Below, one piece after another: positions 23,947-33,400 of a DNA stretch of 64,000 bases. Each line of letters opens with the position of its first letter. Position 1 is the stretch's first letter. The stretch lies in the NCBI GenBank assembly GCA_023055425.1, contig JALGPY010000015.1, positions 1 to 64,000 on the forward strand. Reading direction: 5' to 3'. The DNA is from Linanthus parryae. Taxonomy: Eukaryota; Streptophyta; Magnoliopsida; Ericales; Polemoniaceae. Both the position numbers and the translations under genes were made by a program. The notes under the pieces are model-generated. The model was given only the letters and a program-made list of their open reading frames with translations, was not told where the DNA came from and searched no databases.

Positions 23947-25117
23947 ACAGGCAATAAATTCGACACTTCTGGAAGGGGGCTCTCTTCACAGAATTTCACC
24001 AACAGGAGTGCTGTCCAGGAAGAATTGTGCAACAGATGCAACGAATTTTGGGGAAGAGAAACTGGGAACTTAATTATGCTCAAGTCCCTTATTAAAAAAA
24101 ATTAAATTATGATCAAGTCCAAAAGATTTAAGGCACTCCGTGCTTGGACTTCACACAAATAGCTATAGACATAAAACTTAAACGCATATCGGTAATGTTG
24201 ATTTATGGTGCTATGTAAAAAAGGTTAAATTTGTTAAAGTGAATAGACTGTATTTATAGAGTTATTCATCAAAGCAAATAGACAGTCACATTATTGCAGT
24301 CACATTGGTTTTTCAGAAATTCACAGAAAAAAGAAATTGTACTTACCAACGGCTTTTCACACCAACACTAACTTCACACACATTTCAATGTCTGAATACC
24401 CATACTAACTTTACACATACTAATGTTCTGCACGTACAATAACTTTAGCAACACTTCCACCAATATTTGACAACTCGGTTGTTCTCCCCTATTTGACCGA
24501 ATGACAAGTGGTGAAGTACCAAGTGTAAATTAAGCAGTTGACAGGAGAGAATATTATATGCCACGCCACCTTGTAGATGGTATTTATCCTTCTTGGGGAA
24601 CATTTGTTGGTTTTATAAATACTAGGTTCCACCCCGTGCGCGTTGCGCGCGGTGTGGCCTTGGCATGTTTGTTTGTCTGATGGGCGGAGATATACATTTG
24701 CTATTGCAGGATTATTATGTACCGCTTTTGGATGTTATTTTATCAGAATTATACTGTAAATAGCCTCAACATCTGTGAGTGCATCACATTTGTAGTAATT
24801 GGATTCGCCGCTGGCAATTGTCTTTTTATGAATTTAAGACACTAAAACTGGTAGATAGTACATTGCATAGACACGAGATTGGAAGAACAAGATAGTAGAC
24901 ATAGGGTATTTCAGCATCGTAGTCAGGTAGTACAGGAGTAGTAGATATGCGTGTCATTGATGGCAACTTCAATTGGCTATATAGATATTGGTTGCACCTG
25001 CCTTTGAATCGGGTGTTGTCTTCTTGCTCTGAAATTGATAATTGTCTGACAGTCATTGCAATTCATACCTGTGTTATTTTGGCAACATATATCGAGTACT
25101 ATGTTTTACAATAACAT
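23947..25117. repeat. 1171-bp direct repeat, copy 1
   Basis: This segment is repeated at 25146-26316 with only a few differences seen (for example A/G in the AAAAAA(A/G)TTAAAT stretch and C/T in ACTTC(C/T)ACC). The two copies are offset by 1199 bp. The unit includes a Helitron-like 3' terminus. No gene is recognised in it. Confidence 0.93.
24622..24652 (-). mobile_element. Helitron-like 3' terminus (copy 1)
   Basis: On the minus strand a GC-rich hairpin (CCGCGCGCAACGCGCACGG) is followed after about eight bases by CTAG and then T. That is the usual Helitron ending: a short hairpin, CTRR, and a host T. The element would extend to higher coordinates on the minus strand, the same orientation as the RPA-like exons at 28.7-30.1 kb. 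The matching 5' TC end was not found. Confidence 0.5.
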
Positions 25118-25150
25118 AGTACTCGATATATGTTGCCAAAATAACACAGG
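25068..25150. repeat. Perfect palindrome with 38-bp arms at the duplication junction
   Basis: Arms 25068-25105 and 25113-25150 are exact reverse complements separated by a 7-base loop (TTACAAT). The right arm contains the 28 bp (25118-25145) that separate the two 1171-bp repeats, so the spacer is an inverted copy of the end of repeat copy 1. Confidence 0.97.
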
Positions 25151-26316
25151 CAATAAATTCGACACTTCTGGAAGGGGGCTCTCTTCACAGAATTTCACCA
25201 ACAGGAGTGCTGTCCAGGAAGAATTGTGCAACAGATGCAACGAATTTTGGGGAAGAGAAACTGGGAACTTAATTATGCTCAAGTCCCTTATTAAAAAAAG
25301 TTAAATTATGATCAAGTCCAAAAGATTTAAGGCACTCCGTGCTTGGACTTCACACAAATAGCTATAGACATAAAACTTAAACGCATATCGGTAATGTTGA
25401 TTTATGGTGCTATGTAAAAAAGGTTAAATTTGTTAAAGTGAATAGACTGTATTTATAGAGTTATTCATCAAAGCAAATAGACAGTCACATTATTGCAGTC
25501 ACATTGGTTTTTCAGAAATTCACAGAAAAAAGAAATTGTACTTACCAACGGCTTTTCACACCAACACTAACTTCACACACATTTCAATGTCTGAATACCC
25601 ATACTAACTTTACACATACTAATGTTCTGCACGTACAATAACTTTAGCAACACTTCTACCAATATTTGACAACTCGGTTGTTCTCCCCTATTTGACCGAA
25701 TGACAAGTGGTGAAGTACCAAGTGTAAATTAAGCAGTTGACAGGAGAGAATATTATATGCCACGCCACCTTGTAGATGGTATTTATCCTTCTTGGGGAAC
25801 ATTTGTTGGTTTTATAAATACTAGGTTCCACCCCGTGCGCGTTGCGCGCGGTGTGGCCTTGGCATGTTTGTTTGTCTGATGGGCGGAGATATACATTTGC
25901 TATTGCAGGATTATTATGTACCGCTTTTGGATGTTATTTTATCAGAATTATACTGTAAATAGCCTCAACATCTGTGAGTGCATCACATTTGTAGTAATTG
26001 GATTCGCCGCTGGCAATTGTCTTTTTATGAATTTAAGACACTAAAACTGGTAGATAGTACATTGCATAGACACGAGATTGGAAGAACAAGATAGTAGACA
26101 TAGGGTATTTCAGCATCGTAGTCAGGTAGTACAGGAGTAGTAGATATGCGTGTCATTGATGGCAACTTCAATTGGCTATATAGATATTGGTTGCACCTGC
26201 CTTTGAATCGGGTGTTGTCTTCTTGCTCTGAAATTGATAATTGTCTGACAGTCATTGCAATTCATACCTGTGTTATTTTGGCAACATATATCGAGTACTA
26301 TGTTTTACAATAACAT
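25146..26316. repeat. 1171-bp direct repeat, copy 2
   Basis: This is the second copy of 23947-25117. It diverges from copy 1 exactly after AATAACAT, where copy 1 enters the palindrome and copy 2 enters unique sequence (TATATTCGC). Confidence 0.93.
25821..25851 (-). mobile_element. Helitron-like 3' terminus (copy 2)
   Basis: This has the same hairpin plus CTAG-T arrangement as 24622-24652, duplicated with the surrounding repeat. Confidence 0.45.
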
Positions 26317-26819
26317 TATATTCGCACTATTCAGAAGTGGTTGATTTAACATAGTTCATCTTTCCTAACTTCTTTGTTTTCGAAGCAATGGTATAGTTTG
26401 TCAATCTTTTTTATTCTCGGGCTGTAATTACGTAATACATGGGTTTTGCAGTCAAAATTGGGAAACTTCTAGCGGCTGATTTGATTGATTTAGAGTTATT
26501 AATTATCCTCTTATATTTGAATGGGTTATTAGTGATGTTTTGTACATGACACAATTGTGCTGTCTTTGTGTGTTGATTTTGAAATGTTCAACAGCCTTAC
26601 ATAGGAAATGGTAAGTAATGTTCATTGGGTATACTTTTGATAGAGTATTACCAGTTCATGTATAGTTGGTATAATGCAGTGCATTCAGATATTCAATGTT
26701 TTTGAAATAGGTGTTGAATATTTTCTTTCTCTCTTTAATTGATATCTATAATTTGCCTATTCTGCTCCCTTATGAGCATCATGAGCTCTTTGAGAATAAC
26801 AAAATCATACTCATAACCT
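26317..26819. other. No gene recognised
   Basis: This is AT-rich sequence without a credible exon or repeat that I can name. Confidence 0.4.
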
Positions 26820-27330
26820 ATTAACCTTATCCATGGTCAACGCCTGTTACCTTCCCCAACCACCCACCATCTCTCACCTTCTGATTTGGGTTTCATCATT
26901 TAGATGCATTGTTTGATGTAAATTGAAGATTTATTCAGTAGATTGAGTGGGGTTTGCAGTATCTTGTGCTTGATTCATTTGTCCCGCAGATTGCATTTAT
27001 TGAAGATGTGTCTGTTTGAATATGCATGTCAATCAGTTTAATGAAAGTACATGAACAGATGCTATGTATTACCAGTTCATGTATAACCTAGTCCATTGTC
27101 AACGCCTATTATCTTCCCCAATCAGCCACCATCTCTCTCCTTCTACTTTAGGTTTCATCATTTAGATGCATTGGTTGATGTGAATTGAAGATTTCTTAAG
27201 TAAATTGAGTAGGGTTTGCAGTATCTGGTGCTTGATTGACCTGTCTTGCAGATTACATTTACTGAAGATGTGTCTGTCTGAGTAATCATGTTAACCAGTT
27301 TAATGAAAGGACATGAACAGTTGCTATGGT
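26820..27330. repeat. Two diverged tandem copies of about 245 bp
   Basis: Segments of about 26820-27065 and 27088-27330 share ATGGTCAACGCCT/TTGTCAACGCCT, GGTTTCATCATTTAGATGCATTG and GATTGAG(T)GGGTTTGCAGTATCT. They also share CTTGATTNNNNTGTC and TTTAATGAAAGNACATGAACAG in the same order. They look like an old local duplication. The second copy leads directly into the open frame at 27404. Confidence 0.75.
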
Positions 27331-27403
27331 CTTTTGACCTCCCTCCTTACTTGTGGTATAAAAGCATAAGCAGTTGGCCTCAGTCACAACATACTGTGAC
27401 TCA

Positions 27404-27844
27404 ATGGATTCTGGTAAGGAAAATACCGATGACAAATGGAGGAGGACTGCTAAGAAGAAGAGCAAGAAGAAGATGAGGAAAAGTAAAAAATATCATAGTG
27501 AGGAAGAATTCACAGAGAGTGAGTCTGAGTGGGAGAGTTGGCCTGAACATGGTTATGTGGTCGGGAAGGGATCGGAAACTACAGTGTACTCAGGCGCGGA
27601 GGAAGAAGATGACTTCTGGGGAACTGACACGGCTTCCTCGTATCCTCTGAAGTGGAAGCATTCTGTCTCTCGTTCTTCCAGTTCAAGTAGAAAGAAGAAG
27701 GAAAAAGTGACAGCCAAAGGTAGCGAAGATTCGAAAAAGAAGAAATCAATTCCTCCGCTGGATGCGACACCAGATAAGGGCAGCAAGAGGAAGAACACCG
27801 AGGAAGATGTTCAAGAGTCGTGCAAGAAGAAACCAAGATTCTAG
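27404..27844 (+). CDS. Small Lys/Ser/Glu-rich protein, unknown
   Basis: The first ATG of this frame is at 27404 (MDSGKENTDDKWRRT); sequence upstream in frame has no earlier ATG nearby. It encodes 146 residues with basic clusters (AKKKSKKKMRKSKK near the N-terminus and KRKNTEEDVQESCKKKPRF at the C-terminus). A Ser/Glu-rich centre contains WESWPEHGYVVGKGSE. The Lys/Arg clusters resemble nuclear localisation signals. I recognise no family. It may be the last exon of a longer gene. A related but decayed copy of its start (GTGGATTTTGGTAGGAAAA) occurs near 28584, which suggests a repeated element rather than a unique host gene. Confidence 0.4.
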   Translation: MDSGKENTDDKWRRTAKKKSKKKMRKSKKYHSEEEFTESESEWESWPEHGYVVGKGSETTVYSGAEEEDDFWGTDTASSYPLKWKHSVSRSSSSSRKKKEKVTAKGSEDSKKKKSIPPLDATPDKGSKRKNTEEDVQESCKKKPRF

Positions 27845-28727
27845 AGTGCCTAGGTTTTTTTGTGTTATGTTATGGTGAATTGTAGTTTCATGTTACGCCT
27901 TATGAGCAGTAATGTTGAGTTTGGTTATGTTTACTTTGTAATGGGGTTATGAATTGATGTCATCTTGGTTTAAATTTCGTCTATCAATGCAGCTTTTGAT
28001 TTTTTGATAATTTAATATTCGTTTAGAATGATGTATTATACTATGTTATTCATGGATCGATACAAATTGTGTTTGGTTGATCACACGAGTAATATTTTTT
28101 CATTTTTTTTTCCTTTTTTTTTTCTTGTACATAAACTGATACGACTAATTTCCTTATTCGGCAAGTTGTTCCTGGATTTTAATGTATAAAATATAATAAA
28201 GCTTTGTATTGATTCTGGTAGAAGATTCTAGTGTTGATTTCATTGTTCTTGTTGTTGTTGTTGTTCCAGAATTCAGAACAGGCAAACCGGTATATGCATC
28301 GCGTTTCGATATTATTTGATCAGAATAATACTGTAAATAGTCTGGAGATGTGTGACAAGAAAATGAAAGAGAAGAATTCATTTGCTTTCTTTAATAGGCA
28401 TACATCAAATAATTGTTGAAAGCAACCATCTGTATGATATGAAAGAGTACCAGTGTCAAGTGACCATAGGAAACTCAATATGGACTGAAATGTGAAAAAT
28501 AAATGTTTGGCTATTATAACCAGAAAATGTTCTTTTTTCGGTACTCATAAAGCCTTTTTATGACTCTGTGTGAATTTGGTACAGTGGATTTTGGTAGGAA
28601 AAATGGTTTTTAGATTGTGGTGGAAAAATTTTAGTCTAAGATGTGAGGATAACATCGTCTTTGTGCATCATACAAAGAAACCAAAAGAAAAACAACCAAA
28701 GTTGGTTTTTTTCCCCATAATAGTGTC
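27845..28727. other. Non-coding, with degraded copies of nearby repeats
   Basis: No gene is recognised. A stretch at about 28310-28390 (TCAGAATAATACTGTAAATAGTC) is similar to part of the 1171-bp repeat (TCAGAATTATACTGTAAATAGCC, near 24744), so this interval contains diverged copies of the same family. Confidence 0.4.
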
Positions 28728-28848
28728 TGTTCAGTCATTGTTAACATTGTCACAAGAGTGCTGTCTAAGACAGTTTCAATAGGTAGACCAAATATTATGG
28801 CATCCATGATTTCAGTTTCATCTTGTAGCTGGCCATAGACGTGGCCGC
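28728..28848 (-). pseudogene. RPA-like OB-fold fragment, second decayed copy
   Basis: The minus strand reads GHVYGQLQDETEIMDAIIFG followed by LPIETVLDSTL and ends near MTEQ. It is a diverged copy of the exon at 29695-29815 (LYVELRDETGIMDATIFG, LPVETFLETTL, MTEQ). The splice donor GT seen after MTEQ in the other copy is lost here. The match is to the C-terminal OB-fold of Replication Protein A large-subunit proteins. Confidence 0.6.
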
Positions 28849-29694
28849 TGTAGTGAAGGGTTGTGTTTTTGTTCATCTTAGCACGTGTTTTTTGTTAGTT
28901 TGCTAGTCCGTATCACTCAGTGAGATGTAACGTTTAGAAGCTTGTAATTTGTCTTTCATAATTAAATCCAGTATCATTTATGGGGCTTTATATAATATTA
29001 TGTATTTCTCTTGTTGCTCTGCTCCCATAGTTTTCAATAGTATCAATGTGATTTAATTCTAGATGCATGTCTCGTAGAGGGTTGTGCCCTCTATTGATTT
29101 CATCTTTCATAGACGGAGGATAATTTTTCACATGGTGGAAGACTTGAACCGCTTCGTAATATGAAGTGTGTATATCTATGTTATTCCAGTTGTTATCAAA
29201 AGCCATGTGAGACATGTTATTGCATAACTGATTTTGCACTTAAAAATAAAATGCGTAGTGCAGTACGTAAATATTTGCAGAAGAGGTTAGTGAAGGATTA
29301 CAATAGGAGGCACGTTATTGCAGCAATGAAAATTCGGAATTCAGAAATAAAAGATGACAGTAGTAGAAACATTAGAGCGGAATAGAACCGGTACATGATT
29401 TGCAGCTTCATTTGCCTTGATTGTTGGTGGGTAGAGTATGATGGGGTTGAATTGCTCCACTGATGTCCTTTTGTTAGGTGTTCTGGATACGGCGAACTAC
29501 CCACCTTGTTAATCGAGGATTCCTGTTTTGTGTGCACCTAATCACGCGGACGTAGAATTTTGTCGTTGGGCTCTTTGCATTTGCTGATGTTATGAGATTT
29601 TGTTGATCCTGATAAGGAAACAAATCAATCAATGTAGCTGTAGTTAGTGTGTGTTGCTGTTTTAGGGATTGTTTAGATTAGGCAATCATAATAC
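28849..29694. other. Non-coding, no gene recognised
   Basis: No credible exon is seen. Small open frames in this stretch lack recognisable domains. Confidence 0.35.
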
Positions 29695-29815
29695 CTGTTC
29701 AGTCATTGTTGACATTGCGGCAAGTGTGGTCTCCAAAAAGGTTTCCACAGGGAGCCCAAATATTGTAGCATCCATAATTCCAGTTTCATCTCGAAGCTCC
29801 ACATACAAGCGACCA
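29695..29815 (-). pseudogene. RPA large-subunit-like exon (OB-fold, C-terminal)
   Basis: The minus-strand exon has an acceptor CTGCAG and a donor CAG|GT at 29695. It encodes GRLYVELRDETGIMDATIFG and then LPVETFLETTLAAMSTMTEQ. The pattern of a charged strand, D-E-T-G, then A-T-I-F-G is typical of Rep_fac-A_C (Replication Protein A 70 C-terminal OB-fold). It follows the zinc-ribbon exon at 29960-30108 in the correct order. Plant Helitrons often carry RPA-like genes, and the Helitron-like termini at 24.6 and 25.8 kb have the same orientation. Whether this is an intact transposon gene or a relic is unresolved; no complete gene could be assembled. Confidence 0.65.
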
Positions 29816-29959
29816 CTGCAGTTAGGTTCCAGTTTCTGTTAGCGTGCATGTAATTGTTTTCCTGTTATAGGACATGTGGATGTAGCTATATGTAGTGGAT
29901 ATGCTGTGCAGTAGCAAAAATGTTGTATATAATGGATGTTGGGTTTTTTAGCTAACCAC

Positions 29960-30108
29960 GGTACTGTGTTGCAATCAGCATTGCCACAGTTTCTACAGGT
30001 TTGACAGATGCGTTCACGTTTGCAATGTCGGCAAGGATTGAACCACGGCTGTTGAGTTGTCGGTATTGCACGTATCGATACTCGTAACCATGTCTCAGCA
30101 TACAGCCG
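29960..30108 (-). pseudogene. RPA large-subunit-like exon (zinc ribbon)
   Basis: After an acceptor TTTTAACAG, the minus strand reads RLYAETWLRVSIRAIPTTQQ, then PWFNPCRHCKR and CQTCRNC. The layout of an OB-fold strand, Trp-Phe, Cys-x2-Cys and a second Cys pair is the zinc ribbon inserted in the RPA70 C-terminal domain. The 3' limit of the exon is uncertain. It pairs with the next exon at 29695-29815. Single-stranded DNA binding would be the role if the protein were made. Confidence 0.6.
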
Positions 30109-30382
30109 CTGTTAAAAGAATGAGTATATTGTATTTCAGTTGCAAGTATCACAATTGTAAATGTGTAAGTGAATGGAACAACTGTCTTACCACTGTTCGT
30201 CTTGCATCTGATATATTGTTGACCTGCATTGCAAGCTGCTGTATTTCTTCTGTGCAGTTATGCAATTTTTTGCCTCACCAGTGAACTGTTTATATAGTGC
30301 CTTATGTACTGTGTACTCTGTTACTTATGTTGTGACTCATAAAATGGCACACACTTGAACGCTTATTGAATGTTTACCGTGA

Positions 30383-30619
30383 TCAAATGGGGTATCTTGG
30401 ATGTTCTAAACTGCTGAGATTTGCAGTGAATGCAGTCATGGGTGCTGTGTTATCAATCATGTGATCAGTACGTGGTGTGTTGTTGATGACAAATGTTTGG
30501 ACAGAAGGTTGCAGATATTGTCCACGCTGGGCCATTGATGTGCTGCCAGCCCGGTCCATGTGCCATCGAAATAGTGACGTGTAGATAATTACTGTCTTGC
30601 CCTTGCTGCTGTGAGCCAT
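30383..30619 (-). other. Open frame upstream of the RPA-like exons
   Basis: This minus-strand ORF starts at an ATG (MAHSSKGKTVIIYTSLFRW) and has 78 residues without a recognised domain. It lies directly upstream of the RPA-like zinc-ribbon exon and could be another exon of the same gene. There is no independent support. Confidence 0.25.
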
Positions 30620-30768
30620 GTACTCTGTGGTTGAAGGGCGTTGTGGTCATTTCGGATCTTATTTGCCCGGTTTGATATCACAAGGCTTCTGAGAGAAGCC
30701 AGCTTCAACCAGAAGCTTCGTTATTCTCTCTCATCTCGTTCTGTTCTCACTTCCACAGCACCGCGTAG

Positions 30769-30790
30769 CTCTCTCTCTCTCTCTCTCTCT
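30769..30790. repeat. (CT)n microsatellite
   Basis: This is a short CT tract in a pyrimidine-rich stretch that also contains TCTCTCTCATCTCG. Confidence 0.85.
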
Positions 30791-30910
30791 GATTGGAAAT
30801 TTTGCCTGTCGCTTCTGAGAGAAGCTCCTACTGGTGCATGTCCAGATCCGCTTCTCGTGGCCATGGGGTGTTCTCAGAGAAGCTCACTCATCCACGCACC
30901 CACTTTGCTG

Positions 30911-30913
<3 letters not shown>

Positions 30914-30976
<63 letters not shown>
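30914..30976. repeat. (AG)n microsatellite
   Basis: A pure AG tract of about 63 bp. Open frames across it in several phases are artefacts. Confidence 0.95.
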
Positions 30977-30979
<3 letters not shown>

Positions 30980-31265
30980 AAGAGGGAGGAGAACCGGACG
31001 GCGGTGGTGGCGGTGGCTTCTCTCGAAGCATGAATAGCTCTTCGGTCGCCACTCCAAGTTGCGAGTTCGGACCTCCTAGCTCGCCCCATTGTCCCACCTC
31101 TTTTGTATCATTTGGACTTTTACCACTATTCATTGTGTTATTTTGACCCGATGATTTGGATAGCAAAATTTTATAATTTTCAGATAATTTTTTCGTAGTG
31201 TTGTAGAGTAACACTTATTCTACAAGATCATAAAAAAGTTATAACAAAATTATCTGTTGCATGTT

Positions 31266-31650
31266 ATTGATTTGTGGTTATGATCTGTTGTTGATAAAAA
31301 CAGAGGCTTTAATTGACTGTATGCATGCTATAAGTCACTTTTAATTGATTAATTGTCCTGGTAATACCAGATTATGTTGCTTTAATCTGTGACTGATACA
31401 AACAGCTGTTGGTTCTGCTGAGTTTTGACTGGTAACAACAAATGCTTTAGGTCACTGTTGGTTGATTATTTTTATGATAAAAACAGCTTCTTTTGCTTTG
31501 ATCTGTGACGGATATGAAGATATGCTTGTTTTACTGAGTCTTGACTGATAAAAACGGTGCTTCAAGTCACTATTAACTGATTAATTTCACTGGTAAGAAC
31601 AAATTCTTCTGATTTGACCTGTGAGTGATAAGAACAGATGACATTTGATT
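31266..31650. repeat. About 115-bp tandem repeat, three or more diverged copies
   Basis: Anchor sequences recur at a period of about 115 bp: TTGCTTTAATCTGTGACTGATA (about 31379), TTGCTTTGATCTGTGACGGATA (about 31494) and TTCTGATTTGACCTGTGAGTGATA (about 31605). AAGTCACT(A/T)TTAA(C/T)TGATTAAT occurs between them. A more diverged unit precedes them. No coding potential. Confidence 0.75.
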
Positions 31651-32219
31651 GGTATTAGCTTCTGGGTTTTTTATGGTTTGTATTTTCTATTAATCAGAAA
31701 TCTGGGTTTGGTTGGTGGGTACTACATAATTACGGTAATTGATAGTTATTTGAATGTTCTTTAGTTCCGAAGTTTCGATGGCGCAGGGTGTGTGAGTTAT
31801 CTGTTTTAGGTTCGAGCAATTGAATCATATAGTACTCTGGAACCTGTATAAACCCCTGATTAAGAAGGCTACAAGAAAATATAGGAAATTGCATATTATC
31901 CATAAGAATTAGACTGAAATTTTGTTAAACTTAAAGATATGAAAATTGGTTTTATACAAATTGTTTACAGCTCAGATGTTACATGCGGAGCCGTGTCGCA
32001 AAGTAATATCTGTTGAGTGCAAAGTGCAGATAAACTACTCATTTCTATTCTTTCTCTGAGCCGGATTGAATGCTACTGAATTTTTTAGCAATACTACAAA
32101 CGCGTCATCTGTTATCTTATCCAATTGAAATATGATTTCAATTGAATAACAAAATAGAACTCACATACATATGTTTAGTACACATACAATGGTTAAGCAG
32201 AAAGACCAACTACTTGGTG
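31651..32219. other. No gene recognised
   Basis: This is AT-rich sequence without recognisable exon, repeat or RNA gene. Confidence 0.35.
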
Positions 32220-32398
32220 GCCTTCTAGCTTCAGGATAGGACAAGAACTCTTGCCTTAGCCGATACCTTTCGAATAACTTATCATAATGGACTTGTAAGC
32301 AACCCTCCTTCTTACATAATTTCCAAGTTACGAAGCTATGAAGCTCTCCACAAACGATGCAGGCCTTTGACAGAATTCCTACAACAAGACAGTGGAGA
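32220..32398 (-). other. Exon-like Cys/His-rich segment, unidentified
   Basis: The minus strand is open and reads KACIVCGELHSFVTWKLCKK, then EGCLQVHYDKLFERYRLRQE and FLSYPEARRPPSSW. The C-x2-C, C-x4-C and nearby His residues suggest a metal-binding module. A possible acceptor (GGTCAG) lies at its start. I do not recognise the family. Orientation agrees with the other gene fragments in this half of the window. Confidence 0.35.
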
Positions 32399-33263
32399 AT
32401 CTGACCTTATAGGGAGATATCTCTTCCACCCTACATATCAAGCATGGAGCCTCATCATCAGGTACTGTCGAGGGTATCTGGCAAATACAGATTACAAAGT
32501 ACTCATTCAGATCAGGGTGCTTGAGGATTACTACCCATCGTATCAGCAAATGTTAGATCAAATTATGGACTGCACATCGAACGAGAATCTTCTTCCTGAA
32601 ATCAACTACAAGCAGCAATACATGAGCAAATCACCTAAAAAGCACAAGAGAAAAGTTATTCTAGTGACATCTTTAAGCTCGTGTTTCTCTGAGAAAACAC
32701 AGAAGGTACTCGGAATATCCAACATCATGAGATATAAATCGCAGATACTCTTCACTTTGTTACAAAGATAACCAACACAGCATAAGCAATGCAAGCTCAA
32801 ACCGCTGTATGAGACGCACAGAATACCCCCTAGTTTGCTAACGAACTCGGTCGACACTATTTTAAACCTAAACTCTAATCTACTTTGATTCCGTGGTAAG
32901 TGTCACATGTTACATGGTAGTGAAAGGATGTGTTGCTCACTTGTTCTCACCGGAAGCGGGGTAGGGCTTGTGTGTCAAGGAATTCATAATTATTTAACAA
33001 ACTGTACCTGCTCTCAAAGTCCTGCACGCTTAAATAAAGACTGTTCTTTTGAACAACAATGTGAAGACAATAGAAAGCATATAAGAGACAAGCTGGTAAC
33101 CCTGAAATAAAGGATAAGGGAATGAGACTTTCACAAGACTAAAAGCTCGGGAGGCCTAAGTAAAAATAATTGAGACGGAATGGAAAGTAACCCCGTAGAC
33201 AACTGTAATTATCATAAGAACTTTCACAAGACTAAAAGATCGGAAAATGTTTGCGTTACTTAC

Positions 33264-33400
33264 CAACTTCGCATATGTCATGGATTCAATAACTTTCTTA
33301 ATCACCAGAACAAGTAGATAGTGTCGCGATGTATCTGCACAGTAATCATGTAGGGCCAGGTAAGCCATATTCGCAGATGTAGCAAGTAGCACATCTGGTA
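33264..33400 (-). other. Exon-like segment with consensus splice sites, unidentified
   Basis: This 137-bp minus-strand segment is bounded by TTCATTTCAG and a consensus donor GTAAGT. It is open in one frame: PDVLLATSANMAYLALHDYC, then ADTSRHYLLVLVIKKVIES and MTYAKL. No family recognised. The strong splice borders suggest a genuine or captured exon. Confidence 0.4.

Noticed and set aside
30793..31214. Several overlapping frames with Arg-Glu or Leu-Ser repeats
   Set aside because: They are produced by the (AG)n microsatellite being open in all phases.
32367..32771. Plus-strand frame of 134 codons
   Set aside because: It begins at TTG, has no domain, and overlaps a better-supported minus-strand exon-like segment.
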